Program-made: the position numbers and the translations under genes
Shown: in pieces, positions 1-6,886 of the stretch
How the letters are laid out: every line of letters begins with the position of its first letter
Position numbering within the stretch: position 1 is the stretch's first letter
Notes under the pieces: generated by a model
Database searches by the model: none
Told to the model about the DNA's origin: nothing
Seen by the model: only the letters and a program-made list of their open reading frames with translations
Assembly (NCBI GenBank): GCA_035547155.1
Contig: DASZVJ010000262.1
Coordinates: 1-12,327, forward strand
Reading direction: 5' to 3'
DNA length: 12,327 nt
DNA from: CAZNMF01 sp035547155
GTDB lineage: Bacteria > Acidobacteriota > Vicinamibacteria > Vicinamibacterales > SCN-69-37

Positions 1-903
1 GAGATGCGCGCGTGATCCAGGAGGCAGACCTGACGCGGCCGTGCCGTCGGTGATCGCGACGACGCGCGCCGGCGTCTTCGCCGCGATAGCGGTGCGCACG
101 ATCGCCGGATGGACGTGGACGCCGTCGCAGATGAGCTCGACGTGCACATGGTCGTACGCGAGCACGGCGCCGGCAATGCCAGGCTCACGGTGCGAAAGCG
201 GCCGCATCGCGTTGAACAGATGCGTCGCCCGGCTCGCGCCGGCCTGAATGGCGGTACGCGCTTCGTCGAACGTCGCACCGGAATGCCCAATCGATACGAG
301 CTGCCCAGCCGCAGCGAATCGGCGAACGAGATCGAGACCTCCAGGCATCTCGGGCGCAAGCGTGACGATGCCGACATCGCCCTGAAATCGATCGATCGTC
401 TCGAGCACGTCGCGCCGGAGCGAGGCATCGTCGACGGCCGCCACGGGACTGCCGCAGATCCACTCGCGCGGCTGCGCGCCCGCGAATTCGGGGCTGATGA
501 AATTGCTCTCGAGGTGCGCCGGCCATACGCGAGCGTGAGCAGGCTCGTGATGCCCGCGCGCATCACGCACGTCGGCGAGAAACGCGCCCAGTGTCGCTGG
601 CGCGCAGGCGATCGACGTCGGGCAGAATGCCGTGACGCCCCATCGCGGCAGCATCGCGGCCACGCGGGCCACCGCGCCGTGGCCATCGAGCACGTCGACG
701 CCGCTCACGCCGTGGACGTGCGCGTCGATGAACCCAGGCACGACGAACCGCCGATCGAAATCGACGTGCGCGTCGCCGGCGCCGCCCGTCAGACGTCCGC
801 GCACGATGTCGACGATGCGCTCGTTGTCGACGACGAGCGTGGAATCTGTGTCGACCGTATCCTCACGGACGATCGAAGCACCGGACAGGAACATCCGGCT
901 CAT
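1..903 (-). CDS. nagA: N-acetylglucosamine-6-phosphate deacetylase (3' end outside the window)
   Basis: Cytoplasmic amidohydrolase that removes the acetyl group from N-acetylglucosamine-6-phosphate, feeding amino-sugar recycling and catabolism. I translated the minus strand from ATG 903; the frame is open to base 1, giving 301 residues with the C-terminal part (roughly 80 residues) missing. The family signature is complete as far as it goes: the HxH motif DAHVHG (H62, H64), the metal-ligand Glu in HLESNF (E132), histidines in SIGHSGA (H207) and THLFNAM (H228), ICDGVHVHP (around 260-266) and the catalytic Asp in VAITDG (D286). The common HLEGPF motif reads HLESNF here, a variant I believe other bacterial NagA proteins share. 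It is the last gene of a minus-strand run, 16 bases after the DUF5615 gene. No clear ribosome binding site precedes the ATG, and Met4 is an alternative start. Confidence 0.9.
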   Translation of the reverse strand, partial: MSRMFLSGASIVREDTVDTDSTLVVDNERIVDIVRGRLTGGAGDAHVDFDRRFVVPGFIDAHVHGVSGVDVLDGHGAVARVAAMLPRWGVTAFCPTSIACAPATLGAFLADVRDARGHHEPAHARVWPAHLESNFISPEFAGAQPREWICGSPVAAVDDASLRRDVLETIDRFQGDVGIVTLAPEMPGGLDLVRRFAAAGQLVSIGHSGATFDEARTAIQAGASRATHLFNAMRPLSHREPGIAGAVLAYDHVHVELICDGVHVHPAIVRTAIAAKTPARVVAITDGTAASGLPPGSRAHL

Positions 904-919
904 GCGCGTGAACGTCGAG

Positions 920-1345
920 TCAGGAGCGCGGCCACAACACGTCGGACGTGAGGACGAGCTTGCGTCCCGTCAACGGCTCGTCTTTCGGCGCAGACGCGCC
1001 GAGCCAGCGGTGATCGATGTAGCGAAGCAGGCGGATGAGTGTCGCCTCGTCAGTGACAGCACAGACGATGACGCCGGGCGTCAACGACGGCGGAAACCGG
1101 CCATCGTCGAGAAAATCGTGATCCTGGGTCAGCAGCGTACGGCCGAGATCGATGGCGCGCGAGAAATGGGCGGTGTCGGAGGCGCGCCGCAGATCGTCGT
1201 GCTCGATGACGAACAGCACGTCCCAGTGCAGCTCGTGCCGCATGACGGCCACGGCGCCGGCGGGAATGTTCGCGTCGACGTAGACGCGCGGTGCGCCGGT
1301 GATGCCGTTTGCGATCGACCGCAGCTCCGATGCCAGCGAGCCCAT
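920..1345 (-). CDS. DUF5615 family PIN-like protein
   Basis: 141-residue protein resembling the DUF5615 (Mut7-C-like PIN fold) family. The hallmarks are the start VYVDANIP with Asp24, an Asp pair near HDD (50-51), SDTAH (about 56-60) and the RTLLTQDHDF segment with Asp75 and Asp77. These are the acidic residues that would bind metal in a PIN-type nuclease site. The family is generally regarded as putative toxin-like RNases, often beside a small DUF433-type antitoxin. No such partner is seen here: the gene sits between the deoxyhypusine-synthase-like gene (24-base gap upstream) and nagA (16-base gap downstream). A good purine-rich ribosome binding site (GGGAGGGG) lies just before the ATG. The C-terminal part (85-141) carries more than a minimal DUF5615 domain. 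The family call is fairly firm; activity is unknown. Confidence 0.75.
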   Translation of the reverse strand: MGSLASELRSIANGITGAPRVYVDANIPAGAVAVMRHELHWDVLFVIEHDDLRRASDTAHFSRAIDLGRTLLTQDHDFLDDGRFPPSLTPGVIVCAVTDEATLIRLLRYIDHRWLGASAPKDEPLTGRKLVLTSDVLWPRS

Positions 1346-1369
1346 CGGCCCCTCCCGCCGGCGGGCGGC

Positions 1370-2497
1370 TTACGCGCGCCGGCGTTTCTTCTGCGCCGCC
1401 TTGCCCTGACGCTTGAGATCGGCGACGAGCGCCTCGCGCTGGTGGTAGAGCGCCTTGCGCTTGCGCGTGCCGTACTTGCTGCCGACCGCGTACTCGCAGA
1501 ACAGCGGAAACGCGATCGTCGAATCGCAATACGCGACGACGGTGTCGGGCAGCACGCCGGGATTGACCTTGCCCCAGCTGACGGCTTCCGACGGCGTCGC
1601 GCCGGACAGGCCGCCCCAGACGACCTGATCCGTCGTGATCTGGATGAAGAAATCGTTGCCGCCCTTGGGAATGCCGTAGACCTCCCAGAGCGTCGGCTGT
1701 CCCTGCAGATAGAAATTCTTCGGCGATCCGCCGCCGAGAATCACGCAGCCGTTCTTCTTGCCCGCGAGGATGATCGCGCAGACCTCGTTCACGTCGAGGT
1801 TCGGATCGATCATCAGCCGGCTCTCGTTCATCAGCTCGTGCCACGCGACGTTCATGCCGATCGAGCTGTCGCCGGGCGACGACGTGTAGAGCGGCACGCC
1901 AAGCTTCGCCGCTCGCGCGACGACGGAGTGCTCTTCACAACCGGGCCGCCGCTTCAACAGATCCTGTCCGAGCTGATAGTGGAACTCGGAGGTCGAGACC
2001 GCACGATCGAGCCCCGAGCGCACGAGGAAGTCGCGGATGTACGCGTCCGTCTCGAGCAGCACCTTGGCCGGAAAGAGCACGTCGTAGATACGGATGACGC
2101 CGGCCGAATAGAGATCGCGGTCGTCGAGGAACGGCGATCCGCGGCGCAGCGTGAAGTTCAGCGCGTAGTGCAGATCGTGGTAGAGGTTCGCGCCCGTGCT
2201 GATGACGAAGTCGACGAGACCGCGCTCCATCATCTCGATCACGCAGCCGCCCAGCCCGGCGGGCGTCATCGCGCCCGCGACGGTCAGTCCGATCGTCGTG
2301 TCGTTCTTCGGCGCCAGCATCTTGTCGGCGAAGATGTGGCACGCCTCGGAGAGCCGCCCCGCGTTGAACGCCTGAAATCCGTGATCGACGAGCGACCGCA
2401 CTGCGGAATGACCGGTCGGACGATAGTAGGTGATGGGGCGGCCCGACAGGTACTGACGAGGGCCGCGGGCTGGCGACCCCGGAGCGCGATGAGGCAC
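1370..2497 (-). CDS. Deoxyhypusine synthase-like enzyme (probable polyamine aminobutyl transferase)
   Basis: 375-residue cytoplasmic enzyme of the deoxyhypusine synthase family. Family members take the aminobutyl group from spermidine in an NAD-dependent reaction and pass it to an acceptor. In eukaryotes and archaea that acceptor is a lysine of eIF5A/aIF5A. Bacteria lack eIF5A, so their homologues are thought to act on small amines, for example forming homospermidine. Visible markers are GLTVAGAMTPAGLG (70-83), the STGANLYHD segment (100-108), SSPGDSSIG (206-214), CVILGGGSPKNF (251-262) and the catalytic-lysine motif SEAVSWGK (K310), followed by DSTIAFPLF. The C-terminus is a basic tail (KKRRRA). 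Length matches the family. The start is a GTG with no obvious ribosome binding site; a later start is unlikely because the N-terminal region through FNAGRL looks conserved. Reading is divergent from the PH-domain gene, only about 23 bases away. Exact substrate is inference. Confidence 0.85.
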   Translation of the reverse strand: MPHRAPGSPARGPRQYLSGRPITYYRPTGHSAVRSLVDHGFQAFNAGRLSEACHIFADKMLAPKNDTTIGLTVAGAMTPAGLGGCVIEMMERGLVDFVISTGANLYHDLHYALNFTLRRGSPFLDDRDLYSAGVIRIYDVLFPAKVLLETDAYIRDFLVRSGLDRAVSTSEFHYQLGQDLLKRRPGCEEHSVVARAAKLGVPLYTSSPGDSSIGMNVAWHELMNESRLMIDPNLDVNEVCAIILAGKKNGCVILGGGSPKNFYLQGQPTLWEVYGIPKGGNDFFIQITTDQVVWGGLSGATPSEAVSWGKVNPGVLPDTVVAYCDSTIAFPLFCEYAVGSKYGTRKRKALYHQREALVADLKRQGKAAQKKRRRA

Positions 2498-2520
2498 GGC
2501 TTAGCTTACCATTGCGCTCC

Positions 2521-2964
2521 ATGGACGCGATGGTGACGCAGGACACCCAAACCTGGATTTACACGGCCGTTGCAGTCATGGCCGCGCTCGTTGCGCTCGC
2601 GCTGTTGATCGTCTGGCGCAAGGGCCACAAGCGGCCGGGGCCGCACGTCTTTCGCGCGAGCCGTTGGAGCCGCGGCAATCATCTGCTGCCCGCGCAAGTG
2701 ATCATCACGCAGGACAGCATCACGATGTATCAGCCGCAATGGATCGGCAAAATCGAAGAGTCGATCCACCTCGCGCACGTGTCGTCGATCAAGATCGACA
2801 CGAACCTGATCTTCTCGGACGTGTTCATCGAGACGACCGGCGGCCGGAACCCCATCGTGTGTCACGGCCACACGAAAGGCGACGCCGTCGAGATGAAGCG
2901 CGTGATCGAGCAGTTTCAGAGTGAGAGATACAAGATGCCGACGGCGGCCGAGCCTGACGCGTAA
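2521..2964 (+). CDS. Single-pass membrane protein with PH-like domain
   Basis: About 147 residues. The N-terminus has one hydrophobic segment (roughly residues 12-32, ending at a basic WRKGHKR stop-transfer sequence), so it is probably anchored with the C-terminus cytoplasmic. The remainder (about 55-140) is beta-rich and ends in a helix (AVEMKRVIEQF). The pattern VIITQDSITMYQPQW, then HLAHVSSIKIDTNLIFSDVFIET, then the helix resembles bacterial PH-like domains (bPH/YdbT type). This is a fold-level impression, not a motif match. Three possible starts lie close together: TTG 2512, ATG 2521 and ATG 2530; none has a strong ribosome binding site. I chose 2521. It is a stand-alone gene, divergent from the deoxyhypusine-synthase-like gene and convergent with fabI. 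Function unknown. Confidence 0.65.
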   Translation: MDAMVTQDTQTWIYTAVAVMAALVALALLIVWRKGHKRPGPHVFRASRWSRGNHLLPAQVIITQDSITMYQPQWIGKIEESIHLAHVSSIKIDTNLIFSDVFIETTGGRNPIVCHGHTKGDAVEMKRVIEQFQSERYKMPTAAEPDA

Positions 2965-2981
2965 AGACCTCAGGCTTGGCC
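2946..2981 (+). terminator. Hairpin spanning the stop codon of the PH-like gene
   Basis: GGCCGAGCCTGA (2946-2957) can pair with TCAGGCTTGGCC (2970-2981) as 12 bp including one G-U pair. The 12-base loop contains the TAA stop of the PH-like gene (2962-2964). There is no U-tract after it, so it would be an atypical terminator or an RNA-stabilising 3' structure. Confidence 0.3.
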
Positions 2982-3009
2982 GCGTCGGTCAACTTCGAAG
3001 TTCAAAGTT

Positions 3010-3030
3010 CCGGCCGCGGAACGCGGCCGG
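3010..3030. terminator. Perfect 9-bp hairpin between convergent genes
   Basis: CCGGCCGCG (3010-3018), loop GAA, CGCGGCCGG (3022-3030): a perfect GC-rich stem one base beyond the fabI stop. It lies between two convergent genes and can form on either strand, so it probably acts as a shared transcription end. No long T-run follows on either strand. A 12-bp palindrome, AACTTCGAAGTT, lies beside it at 2991-3002. Confidence 0.45.
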
Positions 3031-3031
3031 C

Positions 3032-3811
3032 TTAGATTCCCATCGCGTGATAGCCGCCGTCGACCATCAGCACTTCGCCGGTGATCGCGCGGCCGGCGGG
3101 GCCGAGCAGGAACGCCGCCGCATCACCGACCTCGTCGGTCTCGACGGTGCGGCGCAGCGGCGCACGATCGCGGTAGGTCTGCAGGATGTTCGAGAAGCCC
3201 GCGATACCGGATGCCGCGAGCGTCTTGATCGGGCCGGCGGAAATCGCATTGACGCGGATGTTCTTCGGCCCCAGCTCTGACGCGAGATAACGCACCGACG
3301 CTTCGAGCGCCGCTTTCGCCACGCCCATCACGTTGTAGTTCGGAAACACGCGCTCGGCGCCGAGATAGCTCAACGTGAGGATGCTGCCGCCGCCCGCCTT
3401 CTCCATCAGCGGCTCGGCGCGGCGTGCGAGCGACACCAGCGAGTAGACGCTCACGTCCATCGCCTTGAGAAAGCCGTCGCGCGACGTCTGTACGAATGCC
3501 TGCTCGAGATCGCGGCGGTGCGCGAACGCGACGCCGTGCACGAGAAAGTCGAGACGGCCGTAGCGCGACTCGATCGCCGCGAACACCGCGTCGACCTGCG
3601 CATCGTCCGTCACGTCGCACGGCAAGAGCAGCGGATCGGGCAGCGACGCGGCGAGCTCGCGGACGTTCTCCTCCAGCCGTTCATTCTGATGCGTCACGAC
3701 GAGCCGGGCGCCCGCATCGGCAGTCGCCCGCGCGATGGCCCACGCGATCGAACGCTTGTTTGCGACACCAATCACGAGGCCGACACGGTCGGTCATAGCC
3801 GAAGCAGTCAT
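3032..3811 (-). CDS. fabI: Enoyl-[acyl-carrier-protein] reductase, FabI type
   Basis: NAD(P)H-dependent reductase of the last step of each fatty-acid elongation cycle; cytoplasmic, type II fatty acid synthesis. The 259-residue length is typical. It is a short-chain dehydrogenase fold with the FabI-specific nucleotide-binding form GVANKRSIAWAIA (15-27) rather than GxxxGxG. Other markers are the DVTDD segment (66-70), FLVHGVAFA (89-97), SYLGAE with Tyr149, and the catalytic Tyr159-x6-Lys166 (YNVMGVAK) with FabI spacing. SAGPIKTLAASGI (191-203) is the substrate-loop region, and DGGYHAMGI the usual C-terminus. A GAGGA sits about 13 bases before the first ATG; Met6 is an alternative start with no better site. 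It follows a putative zinc-binding protein gene by 14 bases, so the two are probably co-transcribed. Sole lipid gene in the window. Confidence 0.95.
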   Translation of the reverse strand: MTASAMTDRVGLVIGVANKRSIAWAIARATADAGARLVVTHQNERLEENVRELAASLPDPLLLPCDVTDDAQVDAVFAAIESRYGRLDFLVHGVAFAHRRDLEQAFVQTSRDGFLKAMDVSVYSLVSLARRAEPLMEKAGGGSILTLSYLGAERVFPNYNVMGVAKAALEASVRYLASELGPKNIRVNAISAGPIKTLAASGIAGFSNILQTYRDRAPLRRTVETDEVGDAAAFLLGPAGRAITGEVLMVDGGYHAMGI

Positions 3812-3825
3812 GATGTGGGCAGTCC

Positions 3826-4512
3826 TCAGCGAGAGCGGCGTCGACGCCGGCGGCCCGGGCGTCCCTGACCGTGGCCGTGATCCTGACCGTCGTGGCGATG
3901 ATGTCCGCCCTGCCCACCACGGCCATCATGCCCGTGCGGATGCGCGATGTTGCCGTTGCGCTCGCCGCCCTGGCCGCCGCCGAATCGGAACGGCCGGCCG
4001 CCGCGGCCCTGCGGCCGCTGATGCATCGTGAACTCGGGAATGGGACGAGGCGCCGGCGGCTCGCCTTCGACGCGCGGAAGGGACGCGCGAATCAGACGTC
4101 GATGTCCCGGCCAGAGATCCTCGTGGCCCGAATCGGCCGTTTGCGGCTCGTCGGCCTCGGGCGAGGGCTCAGGCTCCGCCACGGCGGTGGCTGAGGACGG
4201 GGTGGGGGCCGCCGAAGCGGCCGCGGCTGTGGCGGACCGGACAGGCTCGTCGTCCTGGGAGGCCTCCGCTTTGGCGGACACGAGCTGACCGCCGCTGACG
4301 TCGGCCAGCACCTGATCGAAGAGCGTGTCGTCTTTCTTGCGCCGGCGCGGTTCCCGGCCTCCCTTGTAGACGTGCTCGGCGTCGCAGGTCGTGCATCGCG
4401 TCTGCCGGACTTGTTCGTCGACAATGGCGACAACCGCGTGGTTCGTGAGGCGTCGTTCGCGTGGACAGTAATCGTCCACGATGTCGCCAAGACGCAGCGG
4501 GCGCTGCTCCAT
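3826..4512 (-). CDS. Putative zinc-binding protein with Arg/Gly/His-rich tail
   Basis: 228 residues in three parts. Residues 1-52 look like a small zinc-ribbon-like domain: LGDIVDDYCPRERRLTNHAV, then CTTC (C40, C43) and EHVYKGG. Only three cysteines are present; C16 is followed by PRE where a second CxxC would complete a four-Cys site, so His25 or His47 may serve as ligand. Residues about 75-130 are a low-complexity Ala/Glu/Pro linker. Residues about 137-166 contain a short ordered-looking motif (RRLIRASLPRVEGEPP, PIPEFTMHQ). Residues 167-228 are almost entirely Gly, His, Arg and Asp and end in a run of Arg. Such RGG-like tails often bind RNA or metal; that is inference. GGAG lies seven bases before the ATG. 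The tail is not a frame artefact: the domain at the N-terminus is in the same frame. Upstream partner of fabI; no named family recognised. Confidence 0.7.
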   Translation of the reverse strand: MEQRPLRLGDIVDDYCPRERRLTNHAVVAIVDEQVRQTRCTTCDAEHVYKGGREPRRRKKDDTLFDQVLADVSGGQLVSAKAEASQDDEPVRSATAAAASAAPTPSSATAVAEPEPSPEADEPQTADSGHEDLWPGHRRLIRASLPRVEGEPPAPRPIPEFTMHQRPQGRGGRPFRFGGGQGGERNGNIAHPHGHDGRGGQGGHHRHDGQDHGHGQGRPGRRRRRRSR

Positions 4513-4717
4513 TCAATACTCCAGGGCCTTCATAGTTCCGGTTCTCACGCGCACCGGCGGCCCGGGCTCATGACTCCGGGACACCGTACTTCACCAGGCG
4601 CGCTCAGTTTCAGGGTCAGACGCGACCCTGACACGGAAGGAAAAAGCTGACTTGCAGGTCGCTAAAGCATAGCAAGAACGCTGCAGCGCGTGCAAGGTCC
4701 ATCCTGGCGGCTGATGC
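4513..4717. other. Intergenic gap upstream of the zinc-binding protein gene
   Basis: About 205 bases separate the S41 peptidase stop from the next minus-strand gene. I see no convincing coding frame. It contains the REP-like inverted repeat listed separately and presumably the promoter for the downstream pair, though no clear -35/-10 set stands out. Confidence 0.4.
4610..4631. repeat. REP-like inverted repeat
   Basis: TCAGGGTC (4610-4617), six-base spacer AGACGC, GACCCTGA (4624-4631): perfect 8-bp arms. The sequence has the look of dispersed intergenic palindromes built on GGGTCAG/CTGACCC that recur in many GC-rich genomes, but only one copy is in this window. It is not followed by a T-run on either strand, so it is a weak terminator at best. 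Confidence 0.5.
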
Positions 4718-6025
4718 TCAGTGCGTGGGCGCCCGATCCAGCCATTCGAGCGCGGCGGCCATGGCATCGTGGCCAGCCGCAAGCGCAGCCGGCTCCAGGG
4801 GTACGACCTCATCCGGCACGACACCCCGGCCCTCCAAGCGCACGCCGGTCGACGTCGCGAAATCGCCGATCGCGTACATCAGCACGTCGCCGTTGCTCAG
4901 TGTCTTCGTCGACGCCGGCAGCGCCTGCCCCATGGTCGTCGTCCCGAACACACGCACGCGGCCGAGGCTCTGCAGGCCGCCGGCGAAGCACTCGGACGTG
5001 CTGCCCGTCAGGCCGTCGACGAGCACCGCGACTGGTCCGGCAAATGGCTCGACGCGGCGGCCGTCGGAGGTCGATCGCCGCGGATTCGCGCGGAATTCCA
5101 GCTCGGCCGTACGCGTGTGCATGCGGCCGATCACGAGCGGCTCGGACACGATGTGCCCGGCGATGCCGCGCATCATGTCCGCAAGGCCGCCGGGGTTGCC
5201 GCGCAGATCGATCACGAGGCCGTCAGCCGATCGAAAGCGATCGATCGCTGACGCAAACGGCTCGGCGACAGCTGGCATCCACAGATTGAACGCGATCGCA
5301 CCGACGCGTCGGCCGGACGCCGTGTGCCGCTCCTGCGCATCGAACCGCACGCGCATCATCGGCAGATTGCCGAATGCGACCGGCACGCCGTCTTCGACGG
5401 CACGCGCGACGTCGACGATGCGCTCGTCGCCGCTCGGCGCGCGCACGCGCAGATGCGCACGCGTGCCATCCGCGCCCGACAGCGCATTCGTCACGCGCCG
5501 CCACGCCAGCAGCGCGCGCATGCGATCGCCCGGCGCGTTGACCTGCGCCACGATATCCGCGACCGTACGACCGTCGATCGCGATCAGCCGATCGCCAGGC
5601 GTCAGACTCGTCGCGGCCGTCGTCGCTCCGGCCTCGACGGCCACGACGAGCATCGCGTCGCCGGCGGGACGAATCGTGATGGGCACGGTCGCATCGCCGC
5701 GCGGGGCGTCGCCATCTGCGGACGGTCCGAGGAGTGCGAAGTGCGACTGGCCGAGACGCGCGAGCAGCTCGCGAATGACCGCACGTCCGTCCGCGTCCGT
5801 GGCCGCATGCTCGACGCGCGGGCGCAGATCGCGACGCACACCGGCCCAATCAAGGCCGCCGAACGACGGGTCGTAGAACGTGTCGTTGATCGTCTGCCAG
5901 ACTTCGTCGAACGCCGCGAGCGTCGCGGATTGCGCGCGCACCCGGCCCGCCGCCGAGGCGCCGAGCGCCGCGACGAGCAGCACGCAGGCAATGGCGCCGG
6001 GCCGTGACCGTCGGCGGCCGCTCAC
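4718..6025 (-). CDS. Secreted S41 family peptidase (atypical active site)
   Basis: 435 residues from a GTG at 6023-6025 that overlaps the upstream stop as GTGA; a longer frame to 6094 would overlap the previous gene by 73 bases and is unlikely. The N-terminus is basic and then hydrophobic (AIACVLLVAALGASAAG), with cleavage likely after VRA (about residue 31), so it is exported. Residues 37-100 form the S41 N-terminal domain with LGQSHFALLG (His95). Residues about 115-205 look like a PDZ domain (LTPGDRLIAIDGRTV). The core spans about 240-410: VIDLRGNPGG (271-280), the nucleophile region DGLTGSTSECFAGG (337-350, likely Ser342), then VFGTTTMGQALPAS (359-372). Where C-terminal processing proteases have Lys 25 residues after the Ser, there is Gln367, and the Glu seen in tricorn-like relatives is Thr362. 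Substrate unknown; possibly a divergent or inactive protease. Confidence 0.8.
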   Translation of the reverse strand: MSGRRRSRPGAIACVLLVAALGASAAGRVRAQSATLAAFDEVWQTINDTFYDPSFGGLDWAGVRRDLRPRVEHAATDADGRAVIRELLARLGQSHFALLGPSADGDAPRGDATVPITIRPAGDAMLVVAVEAGATTAATSLTPGDRLIAIDGRTVADIVAQVNAPGDRMRALLAWRRVTNALSGADGTRAHLRVRAPSGDERIVDVARAVEDGVPVAFGNLPMMRVRFDAQERHTASGRRVGAIAFNLWMPAVAEPFASAIDRFRSADGLVIDLRGNPGGLADMMRGIAGHIVSEPLVIGRMHTRTAELEFRANPRRSTSDGRRVEPFAGPVAVLVDGLTGSTSECFAGGLQSLGRVRVFGTTTMGQALPASTKTLSNGDVLMYAIGDFATSTGVRLEGRGVVPDEVVPLEPAALAAGHDAMAAALEWLDRAPTH

Positions 6026-6822
6026 CGCGCGACCAGCGCTCGCACGTCCGCCGGCGGATCGAACGTCGCGCTCGTCACCGTGTCGTACTCGCACGACGCG
6101 ATCGTCACGACCTGTTCGAGCCCCAATGCGCGCTGGATGAACGTCGTCGCCTGCATCAGCGGGCCGAACTTGCGATAGTTGCGCGTGATGTTCGTCGTCG
6201 GCACGATGCCCTGCGGCGTCGCGCGCGACGCATCTGACCCGAGCTGGAATCCGGACTCGACATCGAAGTACTCGATCTCGTCCTGCCCCGACGCCAGCGT
6301 CACGCGCAGCTTGTACGCCTGATGACCGTCGAACTCGACCTTCCCGATCGTCTCGGCGGCCCGCACGTGATCGGCTTCATGCAACGGGCCGTCGAACCAG
6401 GCGTCCTCGGCGGTCTCTGATAACTGACGGCCGGTCAGCAGCTCCGGTCCGGAGATGGGACTCAGCGCCCAACCGATCGTGCCGTTGTAGCCGCTCTCGA
6501 TCGTGCCGATGCCGGGCACGATTGCGCGATAGAGCAACTGGGCCGGGCGCGCGGCAAACAGCTCGAAGTCGCCCCCAATGCCCTGCGCCGGAATCTCGAG
6601 ACGGCCTTTCGCATGGATCGAGCGCACGGCCTTGAACGCGGCTGTCCCGCCAATCGCCGCGACGTGCCGCGCGATGACGTCGCGCGCGGCGGGCAAGGCG
6701 TCTGCAGACGCCTGAACAGCACCGGCCTCGTTCTGCGCGCGCGCCCACGGCTGCGCCGCCGCCATGCAGAGCACGCCGGCCAGCATCGCCACGATCCCGC
6801 CGAGGCGGAAATGACGCGTCAT
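6022..6822 (-). CDS. Secreted LolA-like protein of unknown function
   Basis: 266 residues from ATG 6822, chosen because GGAG lies six bases upstream and a standard signal peptide follows at once (RHFRLGGIVAMLAGVLCMAAAQP, cleavage near ARA|QN about residue 29). A longer frame begins at 6906 but its first 28 residues look non-native. The mature part starts with a helix of the form ARDVIARHVAAIGGTAAFKAVRSIHAKG, a common opening of secreted acidobacterial proteins. It continues as beta strands with FELFAARPAQLLYRAIVPGIG, GYNGTIGWA, IEYFDVESGFQLGSD and a late FDPPADVRAL. This pattern resembles LolA/outer-membrane-lipoprotein-sorting folds, without the residues needed to name it. It is translationally coupled to the S41 peptidase downstream, which suggests they work in the same envelope process. 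Confidence 0.7.
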   Translation of the reverse strand: MTRHFRLGGIVAMLAGVLCMAAAQPWARAQNEAGAVQASADALPAARDVIARHVAAIGGTAAFKAVRSIHAKGRLEIPAQGIGGDFELFAARPAQLLYRAIVPGIGTIESGYNGTIGWALSPISGPELLTGRQLSETAEDAWFDGPLHEADHVRAAETIGKVEFDGHQAYKLRVTLASGQDEIEYFDVESGFQLGSDASRATPQGIVPTTNITRNYRKFGPLMQATTFIQRALGLEQVVTIASCEYDTVTSATFDPPADVRALVAR

Positions 6823-6886
6823 TCCGGTCTCCCACGCCAGTGTATGCCGGGCCCGACGACGATGTAAGCTACCGGCGTAGCCCAGC

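Noticed and set aside
920..2497. Toxin-antitoxin pair
   Set aside because: The gene upstream of the PIN-like protein is a full metabolic enzyme and the one downstream is NagA; neither can be an antitoxin.
632..2536. 634-codon open frame on the plus strand
   Set aside because: It lies antisense to three recognisable genes (NagA, DUF5615, deoxyhypusine synthase) and its product is Arg/His/Asp-rich with no motif; long spurious frames are expected in GC-rich DNA.
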